A stretch of DNA of 52,693 bases from an uncultured Lachnospiraceae bacterium (GCA_902779445.1 CACZBM010000015.1:1-52693), one strand, 5' to 3'; counted from the first letter of the stretch, positions 15,630 through 25,421 are shown. Translations and numbers: made by a program. The notes: generated by a model from the sequence alone, not told the origin.

Positions 15630-16628
15630 ATGACTAAATTTCGTGATATAATCGGACAGGAAATGGCTATCCGTCATCTAAAAGGCGCCATAGGATCCGG
15701 GAAGGTTGCCCACGCTTATATATTTGACGGTGAAAAGGGTATGGGAAAAAAGACCCTGTCTTCTGTGTTCGTGAAGGCGCTGCAATGCGAAGAGCCTCTG
15801 GAAAACAGGGAAAATACAGAGCCCTGCGGTAAATGTCATTCCTGCATCATGGCAGACAGCGGGAGCCACCCGGATATCATTACGGTGACTCATGAAAAGC
15901 CGAACAGTATCGGTGTGGACGAGATCAGAGAACAGGTAGTGAATGATGTAATGATCCGGCCATACAGCAGCGGGAGAAAGGTTTACATAATTCCGGACGC
16001 CCATCTGATGACAGTTCAGGCTCAGAATTCTCTTCTGAAGACCCTGGAGGAACCACCCGGATATGCGGTGATAATACTTCTTCCGGATAATAAGGATATG
16101 CTGCTGCCTACTCTGATCTCCAGATCTGTGTGCCTTCCCATGAGGGCAGTAAAGAATGAGGAGATCGCTAAATTCTTAATGGAGAAAAAGGGGATCCCGG
16201 CATATGAAACGGAGACCCTGGTGTCTTTTGCCCAGGGAAATCTCGGGAAAGCGGAGCTCCTCTCCGAAAGTGAGGATTTTAAGGAACTGTGGGATGAAGT
16301 GAGGCATCTTCTAACGGGCATCCGAAAGATGTCAGACGTGGAAGTGTCTGCAGCCGCATCGAAAGCCCAGCAGAGAAAAGACCAGAAAGAGGACTATCTT
16401 TCGTTTTTGCTCCTATGGTTCAGGGATGTGCTTTTCCTGAAGTCAGGAGGAGAGGAAGAGGGAGTCATTTTTAAGGGAGAGATGCGGGAACTCACCGAAG
16501 CATCCGGATATTATTCTTTTGAGCGGCTGAATGATATCATAGAAGCGATCAAGGAAGCCGATTCCAAGATGGAGTCAAATGTAAATCCGGAATATACATA
16601 TGAACTTCTGTTTATGAAGATGAGATAA
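15630..16628 (+). CDS. holB: DNA polymerase III delta' subunit
   Basis: A 332-residue clamp-loader ATPase-fold protein. The P-loop-like segment GEKGMGKKT lies at 34-42, and zinc-module cysteines are 53, 66, 69 and 72 (CGKCHSC). The LLKTLEEPP stretch and the ISRS sensor that replaces the arginine finger are also present. It pairs with DnaX and HolA to load the sliding clamp. Delta' normally does not hydrolyse ATP. The gene follows yaaR by 18 bases. Confidence 0.93.
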   Translation: MTKFRDIIGQEMAIRHLKGAIGSGKVAHAYIFDGEKGMGKKTLSSVFVKALQCEEPLENRENTEPCGKCHSCIMADSGSHPDIITVTHEKPNSIGVDEIREQVVNDVMIRPYSSGRKVYIIPDAHLMTVQAQNSLLKTLEEPPGYAVIILLPDNKDMLLPTLISRSVCLPMRAVKNEEIAKFLMEKKGIPAYETETLVSFAQGNLGKAELLSESEDFKELWDEVRHLLTGIRKMSDVEVSAAASKAQQRKDQKEDYLSFLLLWFRDVLFLKSGGEEEGVIFKGEMRELTEASGYYSFERLNDIIEAIKEADSKMESNVNPEYTYELLFMKMR

Positions 16629-16643
16629 GAAGAGGTGTAAATA

Positions 16644-17627
16644 TTGGTTAAGGTAGTAAATGTCAGGTTCAGGACTGCAGGAAAGGTATACAGCTTTTCT
16701 GTAGGTGATCTGGAAATAAAAAAGGGAGATCTCTGCGTGGTGGAGACTGCCCGAGGAATGGAATTTGGAAAAGTGGTTTCAGACCCTGCTGAAAAGGATG
16801 AGGATTTCAGTACCCCCCTTAGACCCGTTCTCAGGATAGCGACCGAAGAAGATAAGGAAAATAACCTTAAGAACAGGGAAAAAGAAAAAGAGGCGATCAG
16901 GATCTGTAAGGAGAAGATCCGGAAGCATGAGCTTGAAATGAAGCTCATTGACGCCGAGTATACTTTTGATAACAGTAAACTCCTATTTTACTTTACTGCG
17001 GACGGGCGTATAGATTTCAGAGAACTGGTTAAGGATCTCGCCGGAGTATTCCGTACAAGGATAGAGCTCAGGCAGATTGGTGTGAGGGATGAGACCAAGA
17101 TCTTAGGCGGATACGGTCCCTGTGGCAGAGAACTATGCTGTCACTCATATCTTTCTGATTTTGTACCGGTATCCATTAAGATGGCAAAGGAACAGGATCT
17201 GTCCCTTAACCCCACAAAGATATCCGGAGTATGCGGACGACTGATGTGCTGCCTTAAAAACGAAGAGGAAACATATGAAGACCTGAACAGAAGGCTTCCC
17301 GGCGCAGGGGATATTGTTACGGATACCCTCGGAGAAGAAGGAGTGGTTTCGGAGGTAAATGTTCTGAGGCAGAGAGTAAAGGTCATTTTCGAAATTGATG
17401 ATGAAAAGGAAATGAGGGAGTACCCTGCTGAAGAACTGACCATTAAGCAGAAGAGGAAGAAGGGCCAGAATCAGCAGAAAAAGGCTAAAGAAGAGATAGA
17501 TGAACTTCCTCCGGAACTGAGAGAGCCCGAGCAGAAGGAAAATAACGAGAACCGGAAGAAAAATAAAAGAAACCGCAATAAGAATAAACAGCGTAATGAG
17601 CGTGAAGAGAAGAATGAAGAAGATTGA
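16644..17627 (+). CDS. ricT: RicT/YaaT, PSP1 domain protein
   Basis: A 327-residue protein with the PSP1 fold and conserved cysteine clusters (GRELCCHSY and GVCGRLMCCL). In Bacillus the RicA-RicF-RicT complex binds Fe-S clusters through such residues and supports mRNA maturation by RNase Y. The C-terminal ~50 residues are extremely Lys/Arg/Asn/Glu-rich and probably disordered or RNA-contacting. It begins at TTG with an AGAGGTG ribosome site. It overlaps the next methyltransferase gene. Confidence 0.9.
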   Translation: MVKVVNVRFRTAGKVYSFSVGDLEIKKGDLCVVETARGMEFGKVVSDPAEKDEDFSTPLRPVLRIATEEDKENNLKNREKEKEAIRICKEKIRKHELEMKLIDAEYTFDNSKLLFYFTADGRIDFRELVKDLAGVFRTRIELRQIGVRDETKILGGYGPCGRELCCHSYLSDFVPVSIKMAKEQDLSLNPTKISGVCGRLMCCLKNEEETYEDLNRRLPGAGDIVTDTLGEEGVVSEVNVLRQRVKVIFEIDDEKEMREYPAEELTIKQKRKKGQNQQKKAKEEIDELPPELREPEQKENNENRKKNKRNRNKNKQRNEREEKNEED

Positions 17628-18354
17628 GCTTAAGGAAGGCGAAAGGTTTGACGATCTTCAGCGAAACGGGTATGAGATAATCCAGAATCCCGGATTTCTC
17701 TGCTTTGGCATGGATGCGGTGCTGCTTTCGGGATTTGCCGGAGTGAAAAAGGGCGGAGACTTGATGGATTTGGGTACAGGTAGCGGGATCCTGCCAATTC
17801 TACTGTCTGCAAAAACAGAGGGACGGCATTTTACCGGACTCGAGATCCAGCATGAATGCGCAGATATGGCAAGGCGGAGCATTATCCATAACGGTCTTGA
17901 AGATAAAATTGATATAGTTGAGGGAGATATTAAGGAGGTTGCGAAAATTTTTGATGCAGCCTCTTTTGATACAGTAGTGTCCAATCCTCCCTACATGATA
18001 GGGGGACACGGACTTGTAAATCCTGATACGCCGAAAGCTATAGCAAGGCACGAGATCTACTGTACTCTTTCCGATGTTACAAAAGCTGCAGCGTGGCTCT
18101 TAAAGGAGGGCGGAGCACTATATCTGGTACACAGACCCTTCCGGCTTGTGGAGATTTTTGAAGAGATGAGCAGCTGTAAAATAGAGCCCAAAAGAATGAG
18201 GTTTGTTTATCCGTACGAGGATAAAGAGCCTTCCATGGTACTTATCGAGGGTAGAAAAGGCGGGAACCGCCGCATCACCTGTGAACGGCCTCTTATAATA
18301 TACGGACCGGACGGAAAATACACCTCCGAAATAACGGAGACATACGGGTATTAA
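17596..18354 (+). CDS. trmN6: tRNA1(Val) adenine-37 N6-methyltransferase (YabB-like)
   Basis: A Rossmann-fold methyltransferase of up to 252 residues. The SAM motif DLGTGSG is at 58-64 and the catalytic amino-methyltransferase motif N130-P-P-Y133 is clear. The first ATG lies 32 bases inside ricT; ATG at 17614 is an alternative with AGAGA just upstream. It modifies A37 of tRNA. The neighbourhood (ricT before, rsmI after) is the same as that of Bacillus yabB. Confidence 0.88.
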   Translation: MSVKRRMKKIELKEGERFDDLQRNGYEIIQNPGFLCFGMDAVLLSGFAGVKKGGDLMDLGTGSGILPILLSAKTEGRHFTGLEIQHECADMARRSIIHNGLEDKIDIVEGDIKEVAKIFDAASFDTVVSNPPYMIGGHGLVNPDTPKAIARHEIYCTLSDVTKAAAWLLKEGGALYLVHRPFRLVEIFEEMSSCKIEPKRMRFVYPYEDKEPSMVLIEGRKGGNRRITCERPLIIYGPDGKYTSEITETYGY

Positions 18355-18355
18355 A

Positions 18356-19207
18356 ATGATCGGAACCTTATATTTATGTGCAACCCCCATAGGAAATCTT
18401 AAGGACATCACCGACAGAGTCAGAGAGACTCTGGGAAGCGTTGACCTTATCGCTGCCGAGGATACGAGAAACAGCATGAAACTCATGACCCACTTCGATA
18501 TCCATGTGCCTATGACGAGTTATCATGAATTCAACAAATTCGAAAAGGCAGAAGACCTTGTGAACACCCTGCTTTCAGGAAAAAACGTGGCACTTATCAC
18601 CGATGCCGGAACTCCGGCGATCTCGGATCCGGGAGAAGTGCTTGTGCAGAAGTGTGTGGAAGCAGGTGTTCCCGTGACATCTCTCCCTGGACCCAGTGCG
18701 GTTATCACGGCACTTACGCTATCCGGCCTGAGTACAGGCAGATTTTCCTTTGAGGGATTTCTGTCAAGAGAGAAAAAGGAACGGAGGGAGATCTTAAGTG
18801 AGATAAAGGATGAGAGAAGGACCATTATCCTGTATGAGTCTCCGCATCATCTGTGCGCTACATTGAAGGATCTTTTAGAGACTCTTGGAGACAGGAAGAT
18901 CGCCCTTTGCAGGGAGCTTACGAAAAAGCATGAGGAAATAGTCAGGATCTCATTATCAGAAGCGGTTTCCTACTATGAAGTAAATGAGCCCAGGGGTGAA
19001 TTTGTTCTGGTAATAGAGGGGAAGAGCCGTGATGAGATCAATGAAGAAAGAACCCGCCGGTTTGATGAGATCACTGTAAAAGAACACGTGGAAATGTACG
19101 AACACCGGGGGCTTGACCGGAAAGATGCCATGAAAGCCGCTGCAAAAGACAGGGGCGTACAGAAAAGAGATATCTATCAGGAACTTTTGAAAGAGGAGGG
19201 CAGGTGA
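18356..19207 (+). CDS. rsmI: 16S rRNA (cytidine-1402-2'-O)-methyltransferase
   Basis: A 283-residue tetrapyrrole-methylase-fold enzyme with the N-terminal LYLCATPIGNLKDIT signature, the AEDTRNS loop, the ALITDAGTPAISDPG glycine-rich SAM site and a LPGPSAVITAL helix. It methylates the ribose of C1402 in the small-subunit decoding centre. It starts one base after trmN6 and ends 4 bases before the serpin gene, so the three are read together. Confidence 0.95.
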   Translation: MIGTLYLCATPIGNLKDITDRVRETLGSVDLIAAEDTRNSMKLMTHFDIHVPMTSYHEFNKFEKAEDLVNTLLSGKNVALITDAGTPAISDPGEVLVQKCVEAGVPVTSLPGPSAVITALTLSGLSTGRFSFEGFLSREKKERREILSEIKDERRTIILYESPHHLCATLKDLLETLGDRKIALCRELTKKHEEIVRISLSEAVSYYEVNEPRGEFVLVIEGKSRDEINEERTRRFDEITVKEHVEMYEHRGLDRKDAMKAAAKDRGVQKRDIYQELLKEEGR

Positions 19208-19211
19208 GTAT

Positions 19212-20504
19212 ATGGTTAAAAGGTGTATATCTCTGTGTGTAGTCGTGATCATGACTTGCATTATTACAGGATGTAGTGGAGTAAAAAATGCAGAGAATGT
19301 GGATACGCCTGCGGCAGCGGAAACTGAGACGCAGGCAGTGGACATTCCGGAGATAGTGAGCATTCCACCGGAGGAAAGTGCGGGAATAATGAAAAAATCG
19401 GTGAATTCGTTCAATTGGGATCTGTTTGAAAAGTGTGATCCGGAGGAAAATCTGTTTTATTCTCCCTATTGCCTTGTGTCTGCCTTGGCACTTACGGATC
19501 TGTGCGCAGCGGGAACTACCAAAGAAGAGATAGAGAAGGGCCTCTATATTGATGATTATGCCGGATTTCTCGGAGAGTATAAGGGCTTTAATGAAAGGGA
19601 ACAGAGTAAAACAGCTTATCTAAATACCGCAAACGGGATCTTCATAGACTCTTCCCTGAAATTAAGCGCTTCATACGAAGAAGTTTTTAAGGAACCGGCT
19701 AAGGAATGCTTTAACGGGGAATTCAGAAATGTGGACTTTAAGAATGATCTGGACGGAGCTAAAGATGAAATATCTTCCTGGGTCAACGACGCCACGGAGG
19801 GGATGATACCCGACTATGATCCGGGAGCTAAAAAAGATACGGTGGCAGATATCCTGAATGCGGTTTACTTCTATGGAGAATGGCAGTCAAAGTTCCTGGC
19901 TGATGACACTTTCCCTGAATCCTTCCACGGGACAAAAGGGGATAATGAAGTCAATACAATGCACATGAGCGAATCGTACTTCCGATATGTGGAAAATAGC
20001 AACGGGATCACTGCCATAGCGCTTCCTTATGAAGGGAGCCGGTACGAAATGGATATCCTTATGCAGGCGGATCCTGAGGATAAGGACGCTCCGGCGCCTA
20101 AGGATAAGGAGACTGTCGAAGAAGTATTGAATGCTCTGGATAATGCCATGGAAACTGAAATCTATACTTTGGCACTTCCGAAATTCAAGCTCGATTTAAA
20201 AATCGATGGGTTGAAGGAAAAACTACAGTCCATGGGGATGAAGACCATGTTTACGGAGAATGCGGATCTTTCGGGTCTTGCGGATAATATCATGATCTCA
20301 GATATCTGTCACAGGGCGGTTGTCGAGGTAGACGAGGAGGGCAGCCGGGCGGCAGCCGTAACAGAGGTGATGGCGAGCGTCACATCCGTTATGGTGGAAG
20401 ATAAACCCCTGGTAGAATTCATAGTGGATAAACCCTTTATTTTTCTTATAAGAGACCGGGAGTCCGGAGTTATACTTTTCACAGGCCGGATTAATGATGT
20501 TTAG
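19212..20504 (+). CDS. Serpin-family protease inhibitor, predicted lipoprotein
   Basis: A 430-residue protein. A signal peptide ends in a lipobox with Cys21 (IITGC), a short Ala/Glu/Thr linker follows, then a full serpin fold: NSFNWDLF, FYSPYCLVSALAL, ADILNAVYFYGEWQ and FIVDKPFIFLIRD. The reactive loop has the inhibitory hinge E375-E-G-S-R-A-A-A, so P15 is Gly377 and the predicted scissile bond is Thr391-Ser392. Such a loop favours chymotrypsin- or elastase-like or subtilisin-like targets, but this is inference. Anchored outside the membrane, it could protect against host or competitor proteases. It is read from the rsmI operon with its ribosome site inside the rsmI end. Confidence 0.93.
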   Translation: MVKRCISLCVVVIMTCIITGCSGVKNAENVDTPAAAETETQAVDIPEIVSIPPEESAGIMKKSVNSFNWDLFEKCDPEENLFYSPYCLVSALALTDLCAAGTTKEEIEKGLYIDDYAGFLGEYKGFNEREQSKTAYLNTANGIFIDSSLKLSASYEEVFKEPAKECFNGEFRNVDFKNDLDGAKDEISSWVNDATEGMIPDYDPGAKKDTVADILNAVYFYGEWQSKFLADDTFPESFHGTKGDNEVNTMHMSESYFRYVENSNGITAIALPYEGSRYEMDILMQADPEDKDAPAPKDKETVEEVLNALDNAMETEIYTLALPKFKLDLKIDGLKEKLQSMGMKTMFTENADLSGLADNIMISDICHRAVVEVDEEGSRAAAVTEVMASVTSVMVEDKPLVEFIVDKPFIFLIRDRESGVILFTGRINDV

Positions 20505-20548
20505 GGTAGACATAAATACCGGTTTTGCCCGAAAAATCAAGGTTTTTA

Positions 20549-20577
20549 TTGACAAACCCCCCCAAAACGTATATAAA
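20549..20577 (+). promoter_or_regulatory. Promoter of hup
   Basis: TTGACA (20549-20554), a 17-base spacer and TATAAA (20572-20577) form a near-consensus sigma-A promoter. The spacer holds a run of seven C. An AGGAGG ribosome site follows before the ATG at 20645. Strength fits an abundant nucleoid protein. Confidence 0.88.
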
Positions 20578-20644
20578 TATACTTGTGGTCTGAGGAGATC
20601 ATAACAAAATGAGAAAAATCGCTAAAAATTAGGAGGATTTTTTA

Positions 20645-20923
20645 ATGAACAAGACAGAATTAGTAGCAGCTATTGCCGACAAGGCAGGACTTACAAAGAA
20701 GGATGCTGAAGCAGCTGTAAAGGCTTTCACAGACGTTGTTTCTGCACAGCTTAAGAAGGGCGACAAGGTTCAGCTCGTTGGATTCGGAACATTCGAAGTT
20801 ACCAAGAGAGCAGCTAGAGAGGGAAGAAATCCCCAGACCGGTGCTGTTATGAAGATCGCTGCATCAAAGGCACCTAAGTTCAAGGCTGGTAAGGCTCTTA
20901 AGGATCTTGTAAACAAGAAATAA
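20645..20923 (+). CDS. hup: HU family DNA-binding protein
   Basis: A 92-residue histone-like protein with the full HU signature [19 protein letters not shown]. The N-terminal helices ([14 protein letters not shown]) form the dimer, and a Lys-rich C-terminus completes it. It bends and compacts DNA non-specifically. Codon use is strongly biased (AAG, GCT, GGA), as expected for a highly expressed gene. It has its own strong promoter and a terminator at 20953-20983. Confidence 0.97.
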   Translation: MNKTELVAAIADKAGLTKKDAEAAVKAFTDVVSAQLKKGDKVQLVGFGTFEVTKRAAREGRNPQTGAVMKIAASKAPKFKAGKALKDLVNKK

Positions 20924-20952
20924 TTAAGGCTTTTATTTACTTTGATAAAACG

Positions 20953-20983
20953 GGACATGTGCTGCATGCGCATGTCCTTTTTT
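20953..20983 (+). terminator. Rho-independent terminator after hup
   Basis: GGACATGTGC (20953-20962) pairs with GCGCATGTCC (20968-20977) around a TGCAT loop, followed by six T. It lies 16 bases before the rqcP start, so rqcP is expressed either by read-through or from an unseen start. Confidence 0.9.
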
Positions 20984-20998
20984 AAGCGAGGGAAACCA

Positions 20999-21238
20999 AT
21001 GAGATTAGATAAATACTTAAAAGTATCCCGCCTGATCAAAAGAAGGACTATTGCAAATGAGGCCTGTGATGCCGGCAGAGTGACCATAAATGAGAAGGTT
21101 GCTAAGGCCGGAGCCGAGGTAAAACCGGGGGATATCATAGAGATCGCTTTCGGAAACAGGACGGTTAAAGTCAGGGTCAAGAGCGTTCAGGAAACGGTCA
21201 GGAAAGAAGAAGCAGAGGAATTATTCGAATACTGTTGA
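20999..21238 (+). CDS. rqcP: RqcP (YabO), S4-domain ribosome quality-control factor
   Basis: An 80-residue S4 RNA-binding protein beginning MRLDKYLKVSRLIKRR, nearly the Bacillus RqcP/YabO N-terminus. RqcP binds 23S rRNA helix 69 and the P-site tRNA on stalled 50S subunits and helps RqcH add alanine tails. The ATG at 20999 is chosen because the open frame upstream runs through the hup terminator and lacks S4 homology. The sporulation genes yabP and yabQ that often follow are missing. Confidence 0.92.
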   Translation: MRLDKYLKVSRLIKRRTIANEACDAGRVTINEKVAKAGAEVKPGDIIEIAFGNRTVKVRVKSVQETVRKEEAEELFEYC

Positions 21239-21263
21239 CATAACTTGAAATAACGGTTATTAT
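21235..21263 (+). promoter_or_regulatory. Promoter of divIC-tilS-hpt-ftsH
   Basis: TTGACA (21235-21240), overlapping the rqcP stop codon, a 17-base spacer and TATTAT (21258-21263). The divIC ATG lies 45 bases downstream. It probably drives the whole group to ftsH. Confidence 0.8.
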
Positions 21264-21307
21264 TAAACGTATATTATAAGTAATATTCTAGGTTTCAAGG
21301 ATCATAC

Positions 21308-21616
21308 ATGAGTAAGACACCTGCTTTTAGAAAGAAAAAACAGAATAGATTTGCGTGTCTTTGTATCGCCATAGTTGTGGGGATGCTGCTTGCGGCGGTG
21401 TCAATTGACGGTATGCGCCTTCAGGATAAATACAATACATATCTTGCCAGAGAGGAAGAATTAAACCGGGAGATCGCTGCTGAGGAAAAACGCACAGAGG
21501 ATCTTAAGGAATTTGAGAAGTATACAAAGACGAAAAAATACGTCGAGGAAGTGGCAGAAAGTAAACTGGGGCTTGTTCATGACGGAGAGGTGATATTTAA
21601 GCCGGGCGAGGAATAA
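21308..21616 (+). CDS. divIC: Septum formation initiator DivIC/FtsB-like
   Basis: A 102-residue bitopic protein with a basic cytoplasmic tail, one membrane helix at about 17-33, a coiled coil (LAREEELNREIAAEEKR), and the short C-terminal extracellular FtsB/DivIC segment (AESKLGLVHDGEVIF). It joins the FtsL-FtsQ/DivIB complex that activates septal peptidoglycan synthesis. Position after rqcP and before tilS matches Bacillus. Its stop shares one base with the tilS ATG. Confidence 0.88.
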   Translation: MSKTPAFRKKKQNRFACLCIAIVVGMLLAAVSIDGMRLQDKYNTYLAREEELNREIAAEEKRTEDLKEFEKYTKTKKYVEEVAESKLGLVHDGEVIFKPGEE

Positions 21617-23037
21617 TGATTACAGTCGATGCAGTATGTAAAGTGATGAGGGACTGCCACATGGTCGAAAGCGGAGACAGTGTGGTAGTTGGCGTATCGG
21701 GAGGAGCAGATTCTATGTGCCTCCTTTTTTTGATGTCTGAAATAAAGGATATACTGGGTTTTTCCTTATCGGCAGTTCATGTCCATCACGGGATAAGGGG
21801 ATTAAGCGCTGACGAGGACCAGAGCTATGTAGAAAAAGAATGTAAAAAGCTGGGTATTCCCTGCCTCAGTGTGAGAGAGGATGTGCCCGGATACGCACGG
21901 GAAAAGGGACTTTCGGAAGAGGAAGCCGGCCGTATCATAAGATACAGGGCATTCAGGAAGAGCAGACCTGACAGGATAGCGGTCGCTCATCATGCAGAGG
22001 ATTCTGCGGAGACAACACTGTTTAACCTCTTCAGAGGTACGGGTTTAAAGGGATTATCGGGAATAAAGCCGGTTTCCGGAGATCTGATCCGGCCCCTCAT
22101 TTATTTTACCAGGGAAGAGATTGAGGAATACTGCAAAAGTAAAGGTATAGAGTACAGGCAGGATGAGACAAACAGGGAAGACGGGTACGCCAGGAACCGG
22201 ATAAGGCATAATATCATTCCCGAGGCTGAAAAGATCAACAGTGCCGCCGCAAAGCATATTGTAGAGGCATCTGAGAGGATAGGGGAAGCCTGGGGTTATC
22301 TGGAATGTGAGGCAGAGAGAATATTTAATGACTGCACGGATCTCTCGTCCATGCCGGAAAAACTGATCCTCTATATCGATAAGATACGGGACCGTGAGAG
22401 ATTCATGCGTTCTATTGTCATAAAAAAATGTATCGTATTTTTAGCAGGCAGGGAAAAGGATATTACCGCTGTACATGTGGAGGATACATGGGAACTTATA
22501 AACAGTGACAGCGGGAAAAAGCTGTCGCTGCCATACGGGATAATAGCGGAAAAGAGCTTCAATACACTGATATTTTCACCTGCAGAAAAAGAGGTATCCG
22601 TTGAAGAACAGGGTTATAAGAATGAGATCTCCTTTGACGTAAAAGAGGGAGAAGGAGAGTTGCGGGTAAGCCTTCCTAACGGAGTCACTGCAGCGGGAGC
22701 CATTGTAGGCAGGGAAGAAGTGGAATTTGAGGATAACAGGGCTGCGGAAAACGCAGTCAAAAACCTGAGATATACGAAATGGCTGGATTATGATAAAATC
22801 AGAGGGAATGCGGTCTGGAGAACCAGAAGACCGGGGGACCGTATCTCGATAAAGGATGGTACCAAGAAGTTGAAAGACCTCTTTATTGAGGAAAAGATTC
22901 CTGCGGATAAAAGGGATTCCATCTGTTTCCTCGCCACAGGCAATGAGGTAATATGGGTTCCCGGTTTCCGGATAGGACATGCTTTTAAGGTAACCGAACA
23001 GACCGGTAAAATACTAAAGGTATCTCTTGATTTATGA
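21616..23037 (+). CDS. tilS: tRNA(Ile)-lysidine synthase
   Basis: A 473-residue PP-loop ATPase (S28-G-G-A-D-S33). It has the catalytic-domain motifs HHAEDSAET and FRGTGLKGLSGI, a RNRIRHNIIP tRNA-binding stretch, a helical middle domain and the C-terminal TilS domain (WRTRRPGDRI). It converts C34 of the CAU-anticodon tRNA-Ile to lysidine, an essential step for decoding AUA. It is coupled to divIC and followed by hpt. Confidence 0.95.
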   Translation: MITVDAVCKVMRDCHMVESGDSVVVGVSGGADSMCLLFLMSEIKDILGFSLSAVHVHHGIRGLSADEDQSYVEKECKKLGIPCLSVREDVPGYAREKGLSEEEAGRIIRYRAFRKSRPDRIAVAHHAEDSAETTLFNLFRGTGLKGLSGIKPVSGDLIRPLIYFTREEIEEYCKSKGIEYRQDETNREDGYARNRIRHNIIPEAEKINSAAAKHIVEASERIGEAWGYLECEAERIFNDCTDLSSMPEKLILYIDKIRDRERFMRSIVIKKCIVFLAGREKDITAVHVEDTWELINSDSGKKLSLPYGIIAEKSFNTLIFSPAEKEVSVEEQGYKNEISFDVKEGEGELRVSLPNGVTAAGAIVGREEVEFEDNRAAENAVKNLRYTKWLDYDKIRGNAVWRTRRPGDRISIKDGTKKLKDLFIEEKIPADKRDSICFLATGNEVIWVPGFRIGHAFKVTEQTGKILKVSLDL

Positions 23038-23049
23038 AAGGAAAAGACA

Positions 23050-23583
23050 ATGGCGGACAGGATTGATGTATTATTTGACGAAGAAAAGATAGTCAGTAGA
23101 GTAAAAGAACTTGGAAAACAGATCAGCGAGGATTATAAGGACAAGGAAGTGACGATTATCTGTATCCTTAAAGGTGCCAGCTTTTTTGCATGTGAACTGG
23201 CAAAGAGGATCACAGTTCCCGTATATTTCGATTTCATGAAGGTTTCCAGCTACGGAAACGAAACCGAATCCAGTGGAGTGGTAAAGATCGTACAGGATCT
23301 GGATGAGCCCATCAGAGGAAAAAATGTTATCGTTGTTGAGGATATCATTGATTCCGGCAGGACAATGCACTATCTCTTCGACATTTTAAGGTCCAGAGGT
23401 CCTGAAAGTGTTAAGCTCTGTGCTCTTCTCGATAAGCCTGACAGAAGAGTTACGGAAGTGGATATTGATTATACCGGATTCGTGATCCCCGATAAGTTTG
23501 TGGTGGGATACGGACTTGATTATGCGCAGAAATACAGAAATCTGCCTTATATCGGCGTAGTTACGCTGGATGAGAATAATTAA
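23050..23583 (+). CDS. hpt: Hypoxanthine phosphoribosyltransferase
   Basis: A 177-residue type I phosphoribosyltransferase. The PRPP loop is VEDIIDSGRT (96-105) and the flexible catalytic loop contains MKVSSYGNE. It salvages hypoxanthine and guanine to IMP and GMP. The tilS-hpt-ftsH order is conserved in Gram-positives, and TilS and Hpt are reported to regulate ftsH in Bacillus. It is the salvage counterpart to the purine breakdown island later in the window. Confidence 0.96.
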   Translation: MADRIDVLFDEEKIVSRVKELGKQISEDYKDKEVTIICILKGASFFACELAKRITVPVYFDFMKVSSYGNETESSGVVKIVQDLDEPIRGKNVIVVEDIIDSGRTMHYLFDILRSRGPESVKLCALLDKPDRRVTEVDIDYTGFVIPDKFVVGYGLDYAQKYRNLPYIGVVTLDENN

Positions 23584-23603
23584 AATAAAAGAGGAACAGA
23601 CTT

Positions 23604-25421
23604 TTGAGTAAAAATAACGGTTCAAGAAGTACACTGTTTTTTTTCCTTATCGTAGCGCTCGCAGTGATGATCTTTTTCTCAGTGACCGGCAGGAACCAGA
23701 AAGGGAACAGTTATACTCACCAGAATTTCGTAAGTGACGTAAAATCAAATAAGGTGACAGGGGTTGAGATACGGCCGAATGCCGAGACTCCCACAGGCTC
23801 ACTTATCGTATCCTTAAAGGACGGCACAGTGACAAATCTCTACGTGTCGGATGTGGGAAATATGGAGGAGGAGCTGAAAGAGCTCTATCCTGCCTATACG
23901 ACAGCAGAGGTTTCAAAGGAAAGCTGGCTCCTTACATATATCCTGCCTTTCGGACTTGCAATCCTCGCATTCTTTATCTTTATGTCCTTTATGAATGCCC
24001 AGTCCGGCGGTGCAAATTCCCGGATGATGAATTTCGGAAAGTCCAGGGCTACAAAGATCCAGCCGGAGGACCAGAAGGTCACGTTTAAGGATGTGGCAGG
24101 ACTCAAGGAAGAAAAAGAGGATCTGGAGGAGATAGTGGATTTCTTAAAGAATCCTCAGAAATATATTGAACTCGGGGCAAGGATCCCTAAGGGAATCCTT
24201 CTTGTAGGCCCTCCCGGAACAGGAAAGACCCTTCTCGCCAAGGCGATTTCCGGAGAAGCAGGTGTTCCGTTCTTCTCCATTTCCGGATCGGACTTCGTTG
24301 AAATGTTTGTAGGTGTGGGAGCATCCCGTGTAAGGGATCTCTTTGAAGATGCCAAAAGAAACAGTCCCTGCATAGTATTTATTGATGAGATCGATGCGGT
24401 TGCAAGGCGCAGAGGCACAGGACTGGGAGGAGGTCATGACGAAAGAGAACAGACCTTAAACCAGCTTCTTGTAGAGATGGACGGCTTCGGAGTTAATGAA
24501 GGGATCATAGTAATGGCTGCCACCAACAGGGTGGATATCCTGGATCCCGCGATCATGCGTCCAGGCAGATTTGACCGTAAGGTCGCAGTAGGAAAGCCGG
24601 ACGTAAGAGGAAGAGAAGAGATCCTGCACGTTCATGCGGAAAAAAAGCCCTTGGGAGATGACGTGGATCTTCACCAGATAGCCCAGTCAACCATGGGATT
24701 TACAGGAGCTGATCTTGAAAATCTCTTAAATGAATCAGCTATCCTGGCTGCCAAGAGCGACAGAAAATATATTAATCAGAATGATATCCGGCAGTCCTTT
24801 ATAAAGGTGGGTATCGGAGCAGAGAAGAAGAGTAAGCTTGTTAGCGACAGGGATAAGAAGATCACTGCGTACCATGAATCCGGTCATGCACTTCTGTTCC
24901 ATATCCTTCCGGAGGTGGGACCTGTCCATACCGTATCCATCATCCCTACAGGTATCGGAGCTGCGGGATATACAATGCCGCTTCCGGAAAATGATGATGA
25001 ATTCATGACAAAGACCCGTATGATAAACGAGATCATCGTGGATATGGGCGGGCGTGTGGCCGAGGAAATGTTTTGCGGAGATATCACCACGGGTGCTAGC
25101 CAGGACTTTAAGCAGGCTACGAAAGAAGCCCGTGCTATGGTCACCAAATACGGTATGAGTGAAAAGATGGGTGTGGTAAGCTACGATATCGGTGACGAGG
25201 AAGAGGTATTCATCGGACGTGATATGGTCCACCCCAGGACACATTCCGAGGAGACCGCAGGAGAGATAGATACAGAAGTAAAGGCTATCGTGGATTCCTG
25301 CTATAAAAAGGCAAAAGAACTTATCAGCCAGCACAGGGATATAGTAATTAAGTGTGCAGAAGAGCTTCTGGTAAAAGAAAAGCTTACCCGGGATGAGTTT
25401 GAAGCGCTTTTTGAGGGTTGA
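23604..25421 (+). CDS. ftsH: ATP-dependent zinc metalloprotease FtsH
   Basis: A 605-residue membrane AAA protease. Two membrane helices (~10-27 and ~112-130) flank the extracytoplasmic FtsH domain. Walker A is GPPGTGKT at 202-209, Walker B is FIDEID, the second region of homology ends MRPGRFDR, and the zinc motif is HESGH with His424. It starts at TTG with GAGGAAC upstream. It degrades misassembled membrane proteins and unstable regulators as a hexamer. It is the last gene of the divIC group. Confidence 0.97.
   Translation: MSKNNGSRSTLFFFLIVALAVMIFFSVTGRNQKGNSYTHQNFVSDVKSNKVTGVEIRPNAETPTGSLIVSLKDGTVTNLYVSDVGNMEEELKELYPAYTTAEVSKESWLLTYILPFGLAILAFFIFMSFMNAQSGGANSRMMNFGKSRATKIQPEDQKVTFKDVAGLKEEKEDLEEIVDFLKNPQKYIELGARIPKGILLVGPPGTGKTLLAKAISGEAGVPFFSISGSDFVEMFVGVGASRVRDLFEDAKRNSPCIVFIDEIDAVARRRGTGLGGGHDEREQTLNQLLVEMDGFGVNEGIIVMAATNRVDILDPAIMRPGRFDRKVAVGKPDVRGREEILHVHAEKKPLGDDVDLHQIAQSTMGFTGADLENLLNESAILAAKSDRKYINQNDIRQSFIKVGIGAEKKSKLVSDRDKKITAYHESGHALLFHILPEVGPVHTVSIIPTGIGAAGYTMPLPENDDEFMTKTRMINEIIVDMGGRVAEEMFCGDITTGASQDFKQATKEARAMVTKYGMSEKMGVVSYDIGDEEEVFIGRDMVHPRTHSEETAGEIDTEVKAIVDSCYKKAKELISQHRDIVIKCAEELLVKEKLTRDEFEALFEG

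Noticed and set aside
20942..20998. Longer N-terminus for RqcP
   Set aside because: The extra 19 codons are the hup terminator hairpin and T-run; the S4 family begins at the ATG at 20999.
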